A stretch of DNA of 64,000 nt from Shewanella marisflavi (GCF_023283925.1 NZ_JAKIKX010000002.1:248001-312000); one strand, 5' to 3'; numbered from the stretch's first letter, positions 45,797 through 56,524 are shown. Notes: generated from the sequence alone by a model not told the origin. Program-made: numbers and translations.

Positions 45797-48432
45797 CCTT
45801 GTTAGAACAGATAGATAAAGGCACACTGTGGCGTATCCCCGGCGGTATTCATCCTCCAGAGCATAAATCCCTATCGAATCAAAATAAGATAGCCAAACTG
45901 CCCCTTGCAGCGCACTACGTAGTACCTGTACCCGGCGTTGGCGAAACTTGCACCTTAGCCGTTAAAGTGGATGATACTGTGGCCAAGGGCCAGGTGCTGA
46001 CACAAGGTGAAGATTTCCGTCATCTGCCAGTACATGCGCCAGTCTCCGGCAAGGTGACCGCTATTGAGGCTCGCCCTAGTAATCACGCCTCTGCGCTGCC
46101 AGTATTAAGCTGTGTGATTGAAAATGACCACCAAGAGCGTTGGATAGACTCGGTTCACGCCCCTTTGAGCCTCGATGACGTCGCCGAAATGGACAATCAA
46201 GCTATCTTGAGTCGTATTCAGGCTGCGGGTATTGCCGGTCTGGGAGGCGCGGCCTTCCCTACTCATATCAAACTGACTCCTGTCAGTGATATCGAACTGC
46301 TGATCATCAATGGGGTGGAATGTGAACCCTATATCACCTCAGATGACAAGCTGATGCAGGAAGAGTGCGATGAAATCATTCGCGGCATCGAGATCATCCA
46401 TCAGCTGCTTGGGCCAAAACGCATTATTATCGCAATAGAGGACAATAAGCCCGAAGCGATAGAACACATAGGACACAGTCTCAACCGCAGCCAACTGCCA
46501 AGCAATTGTGCCAGAGTCGCAAAGATCCCGACCCTCTACCCTTCGGGTGGAGAAAAACAACTGATCCAGATCCTTACGGGTCAGGAAGTACCATCAGGCG
46601 CTATACCCGCTAATCTGGGGATCTTGGTTCAAAACGTTGGCACCGCCTACAGTATCGCTCAAGCGGTTTATCGTAACATGCCACTGCTAGAGCGTGTTGT
46701 TACCCTCACAGGACAAAATGTCAGCAAGCCTGGTAACTATTGGGTGCCCATAGGAACGCCTGTGGCACACTTGCTAAAGGTCTGCCAATTTAAAGGCAAT
46801 TTAGATGCACCTGTGATAGTCGGTGGTCCCATGATGGGCTATATGCTACCCAATTGGGATGCGCCTATCACCAAAGGCACTAACTGCCTCTTGATGCCGA
46901 GTGAGCAAGAAATAGCGCCACAGAGCCCAGAGCAGCCTTGTATCCGCTGCGGTGAGTGTGCGGTAGCCTGCCCTGCTCAACTACTACCACAGCAGCTCTT
47001 TTGGCACGCTAAAGCGCAAGAATATGACAAGGCAGCGAGTTACAACCTAAGAGACTGTATCGAATGTGGCTGTTGCAGTTATGTCTGCCCAAGCGATATC
47101 CCCTTGGTAGAATATTACCGCGTAGCAAAATCGGCGCTAAAACAGGAAGCCGAAGAGAAGAAACAGGCCGAACTCGCCAAACAGCGCTTCGATTCCCGCA
47201 CACTAAGACTCGAGCAGGAAAAGCAGGCGCGGGAAGAGAAAGCAAAACAAGCGGCAGAGCGGCGCAAGACCCAGATGACAGGCTCAGATAAAGATGCCGT
47301 CGCAGCTGCCATGGCAAGGATTAAGGCGAAAAAAGCCGCTCAAGAGCAAACTCAGGCACCTGAGCCAACACAAACTGAGGCCACAGCCGCTGATAGCCCA
47401 GTGAATCCACAAGAAGTGAAACCACAAGATAAGGTCGCCGCAGCCATCGCTAGAGCCAAGGCGAAAAAGGCCGCGCAAAAAGCAGAAGCTGAACCTGCAG
47501 CAACAACGGAATCTAGCGTAACGCTAGCAAGTGGTGATAGCAGCACGGCCACTCCGAGTCAGAAAGAGAAAGTCGCCGCAGCCATCGCCCGTGCCAAAGC
47601 GAAAAAGGCCGCGCAGCAACAGTCGCCAGCAGCTGAAATTGACCAAGAGCCGGCTCAGACAGACAAGCAGACAGCCCCTTTAAGCCAACAGGAGAAAGTC
47701 GCCGCTGCCATTGCCCGCGCCAAGGCCAAGAAGGCGCAACAGACAGGCTTAACAGAGCAGTTAAGGGAAGCGCCAACTGATACGGCTGCACCTATCGATG
47801 ATGCCGAGGCGATCAAGAAGGCTAAAATTGCCGCCGCGGTCGCTAAAGCCAAGGCGAAGAAAGCCCAACAGGCGGGTTTAGTCGAACAGCAAGCAGGTCC
47901 TAGCGCAGAACAAGGCACTCATGAAGCGCCTGTCATTGCTGATAAGCAAGACGATTCTGTAGCACCTGTTGACGATGCCGAGGCGATCAAGAAGGCTAAA
48001 ATCGCCGCAGCGGTCGCTAAGGCCAAGGCAAAAAAAGCCCAACAGGCGGGTTTAAACCAAGAGCAAACAGTCGCTAGCGCAGAACAAACCTCTGACGAAG
48101 CGCCTGTCATGGCTCAAAAGCCAGTTGCTTCTGTAGCACCCGTTGACGATGCCGAGGCGATTAAGAAGGCTAAAATCGCCGCAGCGGTCGCTAAAGCCAA
48201 GGCGAAAAAAGCCCAACAAGCGGGTTTAAACCAAGAGCAAACAGTCGCTAGCGCAGAACAAGCCTCTGACGAAGCGCCTGTCATGGCTGATAAGCCAGTT
48301 GCTTCTGTAGCACCTGTTGACGATGCCGAGGCGCTCAAGAAAGCCAAAATCGCCGCTGCGGTCGCTAAAGCTAAAGCAAAGAAACTGGTAAAAACCCAAG
48401 CTGATAACTCAACCAATGAGCACAAGGATTAA
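45790..48432 (+). CDS. rsxC: Electron transport complex subunit RsxC with long Ala/Lys repeat tail
   Basis: Peripheral NADH/FMN-type subunit, 880 residues. The conserved core (about 1-450) has the GxGxxG-like [12 protein letters not shown], the [11 protein letters not shown] block and two ferredoxin motifs, [12 protein letters not shown] (from residue 384) and [12 protein letters not shown] (from 423). From about 490 the chain is a low-complexity tail of Ala, Lys, Gln and Glu, with repeated AKAKKA units and four copies of a 58-residue unit containing [21 protein letters not shown]. Long variable tails are known in RsxC; the role is unknown. Confidence 0.95.
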   Translation: MLTLLEQIDKGTLWRIPGGIHPPEHKSLSNQNKIAKLPLAAHYVVPVPGVGETCTLAVKVDDTVAKGQVLTQGEDFRHLPVHAPVSGKVTAIEARPSNHASALPVLSCVIENDHQERWIDSVHAPLSLDDVAEMDNQAILSRIQAAGIAGLGGAAFPTHIKLTPVSDIELLIINGVECEPYITSDDKLMQEECDEIIRGIEIIHQLLGPKRIIIAIEDNKPEAIEHIGHSLNRSQLPSNCARVAKIPTLYPSGGEKQLIQILTGQEVPSGAIPANLGILVQNVGTAYSIAQAVYRNMPLLERVVTLTGQNVSKPGNYWVPIGTPVAHLLKVCQFKGNLDAPVIVGGPMMGYMLPNWDAPITKGTNCLLMPSEQEIAPQSPEQPCIRCGECAVACPAQLLPQQLFWHAKAQEYDKAASYNLRDCIECGCCSYVCPSDIPLVEYYRVAKSALKQEAEEKKQAELAKQRFDSRTLRLEQEKQAREEKAKQAAERRKTQMTGSDKDAVAAAMARIKAKKAAQEQTQAPEPTQTEATAADSPVNPQEVKPQDKVAAAIARAKAKKAAQKAEAEPAATTESSVTLASGDSSTATPSQKEKVAAAIARAKAKKAAQQQSPAAEIDQEPAQTDKQTAPLSQQEKVAAAIARAKAKKAQQTGLTEQLREAPTDTAAPIDDAEAIKKAKIAAAVAKAKAKKAQQAGLVEQQAGPSAEQGTHEAPVIADKQDDSVAPVDDAEAIKKAKIAAAVAKAKAKKAQQAGLNQEQTVASAEQTSDEAPVMAQKPVASVAPVDDAEAIKKAKIAAAVAKAKAKKAQQAGLNQEQTVASAEQASDEAPVMADKPVASVAPVDDAEALKKAKIAAAVAKAKAKKLVKTQADNSTNEHKD
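47797..48387 (+). repeat. 174-bp tandem repeat within rsxC
   Basis: Copies of GATGATGCCGAGGC / GACGATGCCGAGGC begin at 47797, 47971, 48145 and 48319, exactly 174 bp (58 codons) apart. Copies 2 and 3 are nearly identical, including the spacer AACCAAGAGCAAACAGTC. The fourth is cut after the conserved core. Shorter, older AKAKKA units precede it from about 47310. Confidence 0.93.
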
Positions 48433-48434
48433 CC

Positions 48435-49487
48435 ATGGCATTTAAGTTGGCCTCATCGCCACACCTTTCAACCAAAGCACAAACCCGCGGGTTAATGTTT
48501 AAGGTCATGCTGTGTGCCCTACCGGGCGTACTGGCCCAGTGCTACTTTTTCGGTTGGGGCACCCTGATCCAAATCGTCTTCGCCATCGCCGTAGCGCTGG
48601 CCACAGAGGCTGCGGTGTTAAAGCTACGCGGTCGCCCTGTAGGAAAAACCCTCAGCGATAATAGCGCCGCGCTAACCGGCCTACTGATCGGTGTTGCGAT
48701 TCCTGCGCTTGCACCATGGTGGATTGCAGCCATTGGGGTGATCTTTGCCATCTTAGTGGTAAAGCAACTTTATGGCGGCCTAGGTAATAATATCTTTAAC
48801 CCAGCCATGGCAGCCTATGTCATGCTGCTTATCTCCTTCCCGGTACAGATGACTACCTGGGTGGCCCCTAGCGGCGCCGCATTGCACGGCACAGATCTAT
48901 TACTAAGCCTAAGTATTATCTTCCAAGGCGCTGATGCCGAGCAGATCCTCGCCTATCGCGCGGGGTTCGATGGCATGACCATGGCGACCCCACTGGATGC
49001 TGTGAAAACGGGTCTATCAACTGGCTTAACCATCAACGAGATCCTGCTCAAACCCAATTTTAGCGATGGCTTCGGCATCGGCTGGGCGATAATCAATCTG
49101 GCTTACCTTGCTGGCGGCCTGGTGATGCTGAAACTCAAATTGATCCGTTGGCAGATCAGTACGGCAATTCTTGCCAGCCTGTTTATCTGTGCAAGCATAG
49201 GTTATCTGTTAAGCCCTGATACCCATATGGGCCCCTTATTACACTTGTTCTCCGGCGCCACTATGCTAGCGGCTTTCTTCATTGCCACAGATCCCGTTAC
49301 AGCCGCAACCAGCACCCGTGGACGCTTAATATTCGGCGCGCTCATCGGTCTTTTGGTCTACGTGATACGTAGCTTTGGCGGTTACCCGGATGCCTTTGCC
49401 TTTGCTGTGCTGCTGGCAAACCTGTGTGCGCCCTTTATCGATTACTATGTCAAACCCCGTGCCTATGGCCACAGAGCTAGCCACTAA
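48435..49487 (+). CDS. rsxD: Electron transport complex subunit RsxD
   Basis: Integral membrane flavoprotein subunit, 350 residues with about nine membrane segments. The covalent FMN site is likely the Thr in [21 protein letters not shown] and [17 protein letters not shown] are family blocks. Begins 2 bp after rsxC. Confidence 0.96.
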   Translation: MAFKLASSPHLSTKAQTRGLMFKVMLCALPGVLAQCYFFGWGTLIQIVFAIAVALATEAAVLKLRGRPVGKTLSDNSAALTGLLIGVAIPALAPWWIAAIGVIFAILVVKQLYGGLGNNIFNPAMAAYVMLLISFPVQMTTWVAPSGAALHGTDLLLSLSIIFQGADAEQILAYRAGFDGMTMATPLDAVKTGLSTGLTINEILLKPNFSDGFGIGWAIINLAYLAGGLVMLKLKLIRWQISTAILASLFICASIGYLLSPDTHMGPLLHLFSGATMLAAFFIATDPVTAATSTRGRLIFGALIGLLVYVIRSFGGYPDAFAFAVLLANLCAPFIDYYVKPRAYGHRASH

Positions 49488-49507
49488 GCCCACGGCAGGA
49501 GTATGAA

Positions 49508-50146
49508 GTGAAACGTTCTATAGTCAAAAATGCTACTCTGCTCGGTCTGTTTGCCCTGCTGTGCACCGCACTGGTGGCCTTAGTCAACCAGTTTACCTTT
49601 GAGCGTATCAAGCAGCAGGAAGATCTTGAGTTGATGCGTACCCTGCATCAGATCATCCCAGATGATATGCATGACAATGCGTTGATCGAGCACTGCATTC
49701 TTATACAGGACGCAGCGGCTTTAGGCGTTGAGGAACCACTGCCAGCCTACATCGCCAGTAACCAAGGTGAGCCAGTGGCCATCGCCATCGAAACGGTCGC
49801 GCCCGATGGCTATAATGGCCAGATCAAGCTGATCGTCGCCATCGATGCAAAAGGTGAAGTGCTAGGGGTGCGTACCCTTAATCACAACGAGACGCCGGGT
49901 CTTGGCGATAAGATCGAGCTGCGAAAGTCCCCTTGGGTATTTGGCTTTAACGGTCAAAGCCTTCAAGATGATCAGGACAAACGCTGGGCAGTGAAAAAGG
50001 ATGGTGGTCAGTTTGATCAATTTACCGGTGCTACCATTACCCCCAGAGCCTATGTTGGCGCAGTGCGACGTACCCTGCTCTACTTCAACACTAATAAACA
50101 GACCCTGTTGAGTCGTCCAGCCAATTGTGAGGTCAACTATGAGTAA
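49508..50146 (+). CDS. rsxG: Electron transport complex subunit RsxG
   Basis: 212 residues, one N-terminal membrane anchor and a periplasmic flavin domain. The covalent FMN threonine is in [11 protein letters not shown], and [13 protein letters not shown] is a family block. It overlaps rsxE by 8 bp. Confidence 0.95.
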   Translation: MKRSIVKNATLLGLFALLCTALVALVNQFTFERIKQQEDLELMRTLHQIIPDDMHDNALIEHCILIQDAAALGVEEPLPAYIASNQGEPVAIAIETVAPDGYNGQIKLIVAIDAKGEVLGVRTLNHNETPGLGDKIELRKSPWVFGFNGQSLQDDQDKRWAVKKDGGQFDQFTGATITPRAYVGAVRRTLLYFNTNKQTLLSRPANCEVNYE

Positions 50147-50837
50147 CTATCGCGATATCGCTTGGCAAGGACTGTGGAAAAACAATCCTGGCTTAGTACA
50201 ACTCTTGGGGCTTTGCCCTCTGCTGGCGGTTACCGCTACCTTAACTAACGCCATTGGCCTTGGTTTGGCAACCTTAGTGGTGCTGGTTGGCTCAAACGTG
50301 CTTGTCTCTCTGGTGAGAGAGTTTGTCCCGAAAGAGATCCGTATCCCGGTATTTGTCATGATCATTGCCGCGCTGGTGACCTGTGTGCAGTTGTTGATCA
50401 ACGCCTATGCCTATGGCCTTTACCTATCACTAGGGATCTTCTTACCACTTATCGTCACCAACTGCGTGATTATCGGCCGCGCCGAGGCCTTTGCGTCGCG
50501 TAATAACGTTGTTAAGGCTGCGTTTGACGGGTTAATGATGGGGATCGGCTTTACCTTAGTGTTAATGGCGCTTGGCGCTTGTCGTGAAATCTTGGGCCAA
50601 GGCACTCTGTTTGACGGTGCCGATCTCTTATTAGGCGATTGGGCAAAAGGGCTCACAATACATCTTTGGCAGGTGGATACCAACTTCCTATTGGCCATGC
50701 TGCCGCCAGGCGCTTTCATCGCCATGGGGTTTCTGATCGCCATTAAAAACCTGATCGACAAGCAGCTCGAGGCACGCAAACCCGCAGCCGAAGCCGCACC
50801 TGCCGTCACCCGTGCCCGTATCACTAAGGTGAGTTAA
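50139..50837 (+). CDS. rsxE: Electron transport complex subunit RsxE
   Basis: Integral membrane subunit related to RsxA, 232 residues with about six membrane segments; family blocks [21 protein letters not shown] and [22 protein letters not shown]. An upstream in-frame start at 50127 exists, but the ATG at 50139 gives the family N-terminus MSNYRDI and has GAGG upstream. In E. coli the complex keeps SoxR reduced. Confidence 0.95.
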   Translation: MSNYRDIAWQGLWKNNPGLVQLLGLCPLLAVTATLTNAIGLGLATLVVLVGSNVLVSLVREFVPKEIRIPVFVMIIAALVTCVQLLINAYAYGLYLSLGIFLPLIVTNCVIIGRAEAFASRNNVVKAAFDGLMMGIGFTLVLMALGACREILGQGTLFDGADLLLGDWAKGLTIHLWQVDTNFLLAMLPPGAFIAMGFLIAIKNLIDKQLEARKPAAEAAPAVTRARITKVS

Positions 50838-50840
50838 GTC

Positions 50841-51473
50841 ATGAATAAAGAGAAGCGAATAAAAATACTGGAGATTCTTCGCGACAATAATCCAAAACCA
50901 GAAACAGAACTTAACTTCTCATCCCCTTTTGAGCTCTTGGTTGCCGTCACCCTGTCGGCACAGGCCACGGATGTTAGCGTCAACAAAGCTACCGATAAAC
51001 TGTTTCCTGTGGCTAATACGGCCCAGGCTATCTATGATCTCGGTGTCGAAGGTCTAAAGCAATATATTAAGACCATAGGCCTGTACAACAACAAGGCGAT
51101 TAACGTCATCAAGGCGTGCGAGATCTTGATTGAAAAGTATAACGGTGAAGTACCTGAAAACAGAGAGGCGCTCGAGGCATTACCGGGTGTGGGCCGAAAA
51201 ACGGCCAACGTGGTATTAAACACAGCTTTTGGTTGGCCGACTATCGCCGTCGACACCCATATTTTTCGTGTCGCCAACCGCACCAAATTTGCCATGGGCA
51301 AAAATGTGGATCAGGTTGAGCAGAAGATGTTAAAGGTGGTCCCAGCCGAATTTAAGGTAGATGTGCACCACTGGTTTATCCTGCATGGCCGCTATATATG
51401 CACCGCTCGTAAACCTAGGTGCGGCGCCTGTATTATTGAAGATTTATGCGAATTTAAAGATAAAGCTGACTAA
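50841..51473 (+). CDS. nth: Endonuclease III
   Basis: DNA glycosylase/AP lyase for oxidised pyrimidines. 210 residues (211 in E. coli). Helix-hairpin-helix LPGVGRKTANVV carries the catalytic Lys, AVDTH the catalytic Asp, and the C-terminal CTARKPRCGACIIEDLC the 4Fe-4S cluster. It begins 3 bp after rsxE, as in E. coli rsx-nth. No intrinsic terminator follows directly. A decayed partial copy lies 1.3 kb downstream. Confidence 0.97.
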   Translation: MNKEKRIKILEILRDNNPKPETELNFSSPFELLVAVTLSAQATDVSVNKATDKLFPVANTAQAIYDLGVEGLKQYIKTIGLYNNKAINVIKACEILIEKYNGEVPENREALEALPGVGRKTANVVLNTAFGWPTIAVDTHIFRVANRTKFAMGKNVDQVEQKMLKVVPAEFKVDVHHWFILHGRYICTARKPRCGACIIEDLCEFKDKAD

Positions 51474-51591
51474 CTAGCCAGCTTTAACAACTTGATTTTA
51501 TATATTACTTTTTAGCGTGAGACAGGCTCTATCCACGCTTAAACAAATCATCAATGAACCTTATGTCAATTGGTGAACGCCTATACTAGGG

Positions 51592-52557
51592 TCATTTTGA
51601 TGGGGAGATTTTCCAGTGCGCTAGCGGATACTCGTCTAACTGGTAAATTCTCACCCAGTCATAACTGGCTTTCATTGGGTAAATATTGCGCTTTTTATTA
51701 CCACCGAACACTGCTTGAATATCGTCATTTGGGATCCAAAAATTCATCATCAATTGTGTTAGATTATCAGGTATTGGTGTCGGAAACTTTTGTTCATTCT
51801 GGCATACAGGCTTACACACTAAATCCTTTAAAGACAGTACCTTATAAACTTTTCCGTCTACAAACCATTTGATCGCTGAGGGCGTCCACTCGATAGCATA
51901 CACTCGCCATTCATCTGCGGGGGCGATGTTAATTTTATCTTCCCATGCGCCCCACTGCCGGGTTTCCAACCAGTTAGCGGCGTCAAGGCCATAAATTAAA
52001 TTAGCTTGAAACTTATCAGGACGCCCACCTTCTAACTCAACATCTATTTCTTCCCACTCTTTAGGCTCACCCTCATGGGTATAGGTGAAAAAAGAAGAAA
52101 TATAGCCCGAAGCCAATGCTCGATTAGGTGCTTTCATTCTGGTTTCGAAGCGTCCATATTTGATCTGTTTATTAGAACGCGTTCTTAGCTCACCACAACT
52201 GTAATCATAAGCAGGCTTCATCATCTGATGGTCTTCAGACCAACTACTGGCAACATATTCTTTCTCAATAATCAGATTTAATTGTCCATTAGAGACGTCC
52301 ACACCTTGAGGCTGAAATCGACACACAGACTCACTGCCGACGGCGCCATCGCCCTTTGACCATATCTCCGAGTTAAATTTATCGAATCGTTCATCTAAAA
52401 CAAGTGAAAAGCCTTTATACTGCCCTGTGTATCCATTGTAAGCGACGGGTAACTCATCGGTATTGTCTAAAACGGAATGAGTGCAACTTACCATCATCAA
52501 AGCCGCGATGAATGGCGTGATGCAACCTAGAGTTTTTGTCAAAAAAGTCTGTTCCAT
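51592..52557 (-). CDS. Glycoside hydrolase family 16 (beta-glucanase/laminarinase-type) lipoprotein
   Basis: 321 residues. The signal peptide ends at MMVSC, a probable lipobox, so the enzyme is likely a surface or periplasmic lipoprotein. The GH16 catalytic motif is EEIDVELEG (ExDxE), preceded by SCGELRTRSNKQIKYGRFETRMKAP and followed by WRVYAIEWTPSAIKWFVDGK, typical of lichenase/laminarinase folds. Substrate is not certain: mixed-linkage or beta-1,3-glucans are likely. GGGAG stands 6 nt before ATG. The gene looks more AT-rich than its neighbours, lies alone between nth and its decayed partial copy, and may have been inserted. Confidence 0.88.
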   Translation of the reverse strand: MEQTFLTKTLGCITPFIAALMMVSCTHSVLDNTDELPVAYNGYTGQYKGFSLVLDERFDKFNSEIWSKGDGAVGSESVCRFQPQGVDVSNGQLNLIIEKEYVASSWSEDHQMMKPAYDYSCGELRTRSNKQIKYGRFETRMKAPNRALASGYISSFFTYTHEGEPKEWEEIDVELEGGRPDKFQANLIYGLDAANWLETRQWGAWEDKINIAPADEWRVYAIEWTPSAIKWFVDGKVYKVLSLKDLVCKPVCQNEQKFPTPIPDNLTQLMMNFWIPNDDIQAVFGGNKKRNIYPMKASYDWVRIYQLDEYPLAHWKISPSK

Positions 52558-52722
52558 CTTTCACTCCCTTAATCAGTAACGAAAGGCGATGAGTTAAAAA
52601 GTAATCGTTACATTAAATATGAGGTCAACTCAACGTCGAAATGGATCATTCAGCTCACCTCTCACTGCGCATTTCAACCTTACCTAATGACGCAAAGTGA
52701 CCTAAAAAAATCCCGTGGTAAA

Positions 52723-52853
52723 ATCGACTCCTATAATCACCAACCGCACTAAGTTTGCCCTGGGCAAAAATGGGGTTCAGGTAGAGCAGCAGATGTTTAA
52801 AGATGGCCCAGAAAGATTTTAAAGTCGATGAAGTTCAATGGTTTTTGGTAAAT
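52723..52853 (+). pseudogene. Decayed partial copy of nth
   Basis: The frame from 52742 reads NRTKFALGKNGVQVEQQMFKDGP, matching Nth NRTKFAMGKNVDQVEQKMLKVVP. After a frameshift it continues FKVDEVQWF (Nth FKVDVHHWF). Upstream, ATCGACTCCTATAAT matches the nth VDTHIF codons with an 8-nt deletion after it. It corresponds to bases about 51249-51385 of the intact nth, same strand. With two shifts and a stop it cannot encode protein. Confidence 0.85.
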
Positions 52854-52900
52854 ATAATGGCAATTTAAACAGAAAGTCTATGCTAACGAGTAAGCCACAA

Positions 52901-52924
52901 AAAAGCCGCTTTCGCGGCTTTTTT
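52901..52924. terminator. Bidirectional terminator after the nth remnant and the small membrane-peptide gene
   Basis: GCCGC (52905-52909), loop TTTC, GCGGC (52914-52918), with A-run before and T-run after. Confidence 0.9.
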
Positions 52925-52928
52925 ACAC

Positions 52929-53012
52929 TTAAAACATACAAACAAAGAAAATAGATAAAAAGATGGCTATGGTAACCGTTAGACCTAAGGCCATTTTCAA
53001 TTCGCTTGGCAT
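52929..53012 (-). CDS. 27-residue single-span membrane peptide, YnhF-like
   Basis: Start ATG at 53012 has AAAGGAG with a 7-nt spacer, and an intrinsic terminator follows the stop at once. The peptide begins MPSELKMALG and continues as one hydrophobic span to its C-terminus (IAIFLSIFFVCMF). Size and the pattern of a short polar start with a Lys before the span recall E. coli YnhF (29 residues). Translation signals and terminator together make a real gene likely; family membership is tentative. It is divergent from gloA. Confidence 0.7.
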   Translation of the reverse strand: MPSELKMALGLTVTIAIFLSIFFVCMF

Positions 53013-53253
53013 CGACAACTCCTTTAATGACGGGGACTGCATTATCTCAGGCACAGGGGTGAACACCAGCCATATCCCTGAATTATGTGACCCTGATCAA
53101 CCCATGTATCACCCTAAAAACCGTACAAACCCATCAAGCTAATAGTGTAAATTTAACCGTTTAAGCTAAGGCAACTCTCTGCCGTTACTGCATTTCAATA
53201 ACAGGTAAAAAAGGTATACTTGTCACCGACACTAATCCTAAACCGAGGACGTT

Positions 53254-53664
53254 ATGGCACAACTTTTACACACTATGCTAAGAGTCGGTGATCTTGATCG
53301 TAGCATACATTTTTACACCGAAGTTTTAGGCATGAAACTGCTGCGCAAGTCGGAAAACCCTGAATACCGTTACACCTTGGCCTTTGTTGGTTTCGATGAA
53401 GAGTCTAGTGGTGCAGCCGTGGTCGAGCTAACCTACAACTGGGATACAGACAAGTATGATCTCGGTACAGGCTTTGGCCACCTGGCCATTGGCGAAGCCG
53501 ATATCTATAGCCGCTGCGCCGCCATCGAAGCCGCTGGCGGCAAGGTGACACGCCAACCTGGACCTGTTGCCGGTGGTACCACAGAGATCGCCTTTGTCGA
53601 AGATCCTGACGGTTATAAGATTGAATTCATTCAGATGAAATCAGCCCAGCAAGGCTTAGGCTAA
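53254..53664 (+). CDS. gloA: Lactoylglutathione lyase (glyoxalase I)
   Basis: Converts the methylglyoxal-glutathione hemithioacetal to S-lactoylglutathione. 136 residues. Metal ligands are His in [10 protein letters not shown], Glu in VVELTYN, His in FGHLAIG and Glu in YKIEFI, the Ni-type set of E. coli GloA. Shine-Dalgarno GAGGA precedes ATG. A bidirectional terminator follows. Confidence 0.97.
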   Translation: MAQLLHTMLRVGDLDRSIHFYTEVLGMKLLRKSENPEYRYTLAFVGFDEESSGAAVVELTYNWDTDKYDLGTGFGHLAIGEADIYSRCAAIEAAGGKVTRQPGPVAGGTTEIAFVEDPDGYKIEFIQMKSAQQGLG

Positions 53665-53681
53665 CACGATAAGTTAAGCAT

Positions 53682-53706
53682 AAAAAAAGCGCCCTAGGGC
53701 GCTTTT
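53682..53706. terminator. Bidirectional terminator between gloA and the TonB receptor gene
   Basis: Perfect palindrome AGCGCCCTAGGGCGCT (53688-53703) with an A-run before and T-run after. Confidence 0.92.
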
Positions 53707-53722
53707 ACATTCAGTCTATCGA

Positions 53723-56233
53723 TTAGAACTTAACAGTGATTCCACCATAGATTTGACGACCGATTGTGTCGTAAACCTCTGGTACGGTACCTGCTTCGTT
53801 ACCACTTGCAACCATCATAGGCTTCTCATCGGTGAAGTTCTTCAGACCTAGGCTCGCCGTAATGCTATCGTTGATGTGGTACATACCCGAGATATTGTGG
53901 TACAAGATTGAATCAATGGTATCACCATAGTTGATATCATCCATCTCACCGATATAACGGTTAGAGTACATTAGGCTCCAGTCACCCTGTCCGGCTTTCA
54001 CGCTGAAGTTATTCTTCACCTTAGCGTAACCACCAAACATGCCGCCGATAGTGCCTGTGTAATCGATACCATCCTGTTCAAATTTAACCAGGTAGGTCAA
54101 GTCGTTGCTAATGCTCCAATCTAAACCTAAGCCTTCGAAACGATAAGCCAGGTTAAAGTCGACGCCGCTGGTGTCTTGATAACCCACGTTAGTCAGCGGG
54201 TTGGTCAGGTTCTCAAGATTTCCATCTGGCGTGATGCCAAAGGTCTCACAAGCTGAGGTATCGCCACCATGACAGGCGTTAAGGCCCGCCTGAACGTCCA
54301 GACGCGAGATAGCATCTGTGATCTTGAAACGCCAGTAATCCAACGTCAGTGACATACCATCGATATAGCTAGGAGAGTAAACCAGACCCGCAGTGTAAGA
54401 CTCTGATGATTCTGCCTTCAGATCGGGATCTGAGGTGTAGTTCACTAGGATCTGTGGATCTTGCTCGTTACCCCATGGATCATCCAGGTAATCGAAAGAG
54501 CCTACGTTACCGCCAAACAATTCACTGACGTTAGGTGCACGGAAGCCAGTAGCAGCAACAGCCCTTAGCATCAAATCATCTGTGGCTTCATAGGTTAAAC
54601 CTATCTTCCAGGTCGACGCATTACCAAAGGTTGAATAATCATCGAAACGCAGAGCAAATTCACCTGTCAGCTTGTCGGTAAAAGGTACACTTACCTCTTG
54701 GTAAACAGAGAAGACGCTGTAGCTACCGTCGGTTGGATCTTGCTGAGCAGCGGTACCTTCACCAGCAACAATCACTGCATCTGGATTGTAGTAACCGCTG
54801 TCGTGACGATATTCTGCACCGATCGCGTAAGCCACTGGGCCCGCATCTAAATCAAACGCTTCACCGCTGATCACACCTGAAACGATATGCTGCTCGTTAC
54901 CGCCTGTTGTATTTTCTAAGTAGCTAATGTCATTGATGATATCTTGTGACAGTGGGTCGCCGTTAAACCAAGCATCCTGGTTATCATAAACAGACTGGGC
55001 CATGTTTTTAGCGTTGATTGAGTTGTGTACCCAAGTTTTCGCCTTGTTCTTACCATAGGTGTAAGCCACATCCCACTGCATACCTGTGTGAACATCCAAC
55101 TCGCCGGCTAAGCCTGCTGAGACACGCAGGGTATCAGTGTCTTGCTCATAGATACGATTACCCGCATCATTGGTTCTTCTACGGTACTCAACGCGGTCCT
55201 GATCGTCTGGCGTAATTCCGCCAGCAAGCATGGCATCAGTTAAGGTAATGCAGTTACCTGTTGAGCTAGGTGTACATACATCTAACATTACAGAAGCTGG
55301 CTGGGCCGCCATCATCTGCTCAGATTTACGCTTGGTATAAAGAATGTCACCGGTAAAGACGATGTCATTTGCAAACTCTTGGGTGGCATTAGCAAAGAAA
55401 CTGTAACGCTCGTTGGGTGTCTGTAGCCAGCTGTCCTGGGTATAGTCGTAACCTTCGGTGCGATCGACCCAGTTACCGTTTTCATCTTGTACCTTACCGC
55501 CTAAAGTACCTGTAGGAATATAGCTACTAGACCCCTTCTCTACCCAATCGCGATCTCTTTGCATGACGCCACCACGATCTGAGTAAGCCACACCAAAGGT
55601 ATAGTTACCACCATCGGTATTAAAACCGTATAGTGCACTGATCTCGGCGTTTTCACCATCACCCTTGTCGGTTGCGCCGCCGTTAATATCGAGCTGGAAA
55701 CCTTCGAAGTCTTTCTTGGTGATGATGTTCACTACACCAGCAATGGCATCAGAACCATAAACCGCCGAGGCACCATCTTTTAATATCTCAACGCGAGCAA
55801 TCATGGCTACTGGAATGGTGTTTAAGTCCACGGCGCTATCAGCACCCGAACCAGAGTTAACCATACGGCGACCATTTAACAGTACCAAGGTACGGCTAGC
55901 GCCCATGCCACGCAGGTCTACCTGGGCAACACCATCGGCACCATTGTTGGTCGTAGAGCCTGCAGCCATACCCGCCATGGCTGGTTGAGCTTGCAGGATC
56001 TCGTCTACCGAGTTGTAGCCTTCGGCGCGGATCGCACTGGCATCAATAACGGTAACGGGTGAGGCTGTTTCCATATCCTGACGTTGAATGCGCGAACCTG
56101 TCACGGCAATACGTTCGAAAGAGGCGCTTTCTTCGGCAGCAACCACATTATTGCTAACAATAAATCCACTGGTTGATACTGAAGCAATTAAACTATATTT
56201 AACTGCTGCAGCTAATCTGCTTGTTTTTATCAT
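53723..56233 (-). CDS. TonB-dependent outer-membrane receptor
   Basis: 836 residues. The signal peptide ends near NNVVAA; the mature N-terminus has ERIAVTGSRIQRQ, then a plug domain (ASPVTVIDASAI, VDLRGMGASRTLVLLNGRRM, IARVEILKDGASAVYGSDAIAGVVNIIT) and a beta-barrel with ATGFRAPNVSELF and a terminal aromatic (GGITVKF). The ligand is unknown; receptors with GSRI starts often take up peptides or sugars rather than iron complexes. GGGAG is 9 nt before ATG. A CRP-like site lies about 290 bp upstream. Confidence 0.92.
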   Translation of the reverse strand: MIKTSRLAAAVKYSLIASVSTSGFIVSNNVVAAEESASFERIAVTGSRIQRQDMETASPVTVIDASAIRAEGYNSVDEILQAQPAMAGMAAGSTTNNGADGVAQVDLRGMGASRTLVLLNGRRMVNSGSGADSAVDLNTIPVAMIARVEILKDGASAVYGSDAIAGVVNIITKKDFEGFQLDINGGATDKGDGENAEISALYGFNTDGGNYTFGVAYSDRGGVMQRDRDWVEKGSSSYIPTGTLGGKVQDENGNWVDRTEGYDYTQDSWLQTPNERYSFFANATQEFANDIVFTGDILYTKRKSEQMMAAQPASVMLDVCTPSSTGNCITLTDAMLAGGITPDDQDRVEYRRRTNDAGNRIYEQDTDTLRVSAGLAGELDVHTGMQWDVAYTYGKNKAKTWVHNSINAKNMAQSVYDNQDAWFNGDPLSQDIINDISYLENTTGGNEQHIVSGVISGEAFDLDAGPVAYAIGAEYRHDSGYYNPDAVIVAGEGTAAQQDPTDGSYSVFSVYQEVSVPFTDKLTGEFALRFDDYSTFGNASTWKIGLTYEATDDLMLRAVAATGFRAPNVSELFGGNVGSFDYLDDPWGNEQDPQILVNYTSDPDLKAESSESYTAGLVYSPSYIDGMSLTLDYWRFKITDAISRLDVQAGLNACHGGDTSACETFGITPDGNLENLTNPLTNVGYQDTSGVDFNLAYRFEGLGLDWSISNDLTYLVKFEQDGIDYTGTIGGMFGGYAKVKNNFSVKAGQGDWSLMYSNRYIGEMDDINYGDTIDSILYHNISGMYHINDSITASLGLKNFTDEKPMMVASGNEAGTVPEVYDTIGRQIYGGITVKF

Positions 56234-56524
56234 GTAAATATTCTCCCTGATTCAATATTTTTATTCGGCGCCGTTCTTTTATTTATTCAACGCTCGATTC
56301 GATACTGTCTTGTCGCCATAAAAGCGTCAATCCACCAAATATTTAACCAATGAAAAATAAACGTTAATTTATGGTGCTTATTAAGTAACAAAGAACATTC
56401 CAGTTTTTCTCAACCCAAGTGAATAAGCATTCATCTAGCGCAATTAACTAGATTTAAGCTCATTAGCCAGTGATTTAAACCGCGACAGGTGCAACACAAA
56501 TACAACGCACACAAATACCGTAAG

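Noticed and set aside
47009..48425. Many minus-strand Ala/Leu-rich frames opposite rsxC
   Set aside because: Produced by the Ala/Lys repeat read backwards; no start signals.
53086..53101. TGTGA-CCCTGA-TCAAC before gloA as a CRP or FNR site
   Set aside because: The second half-site is imperfect for CRP and only one half fits FNR/EtrA.
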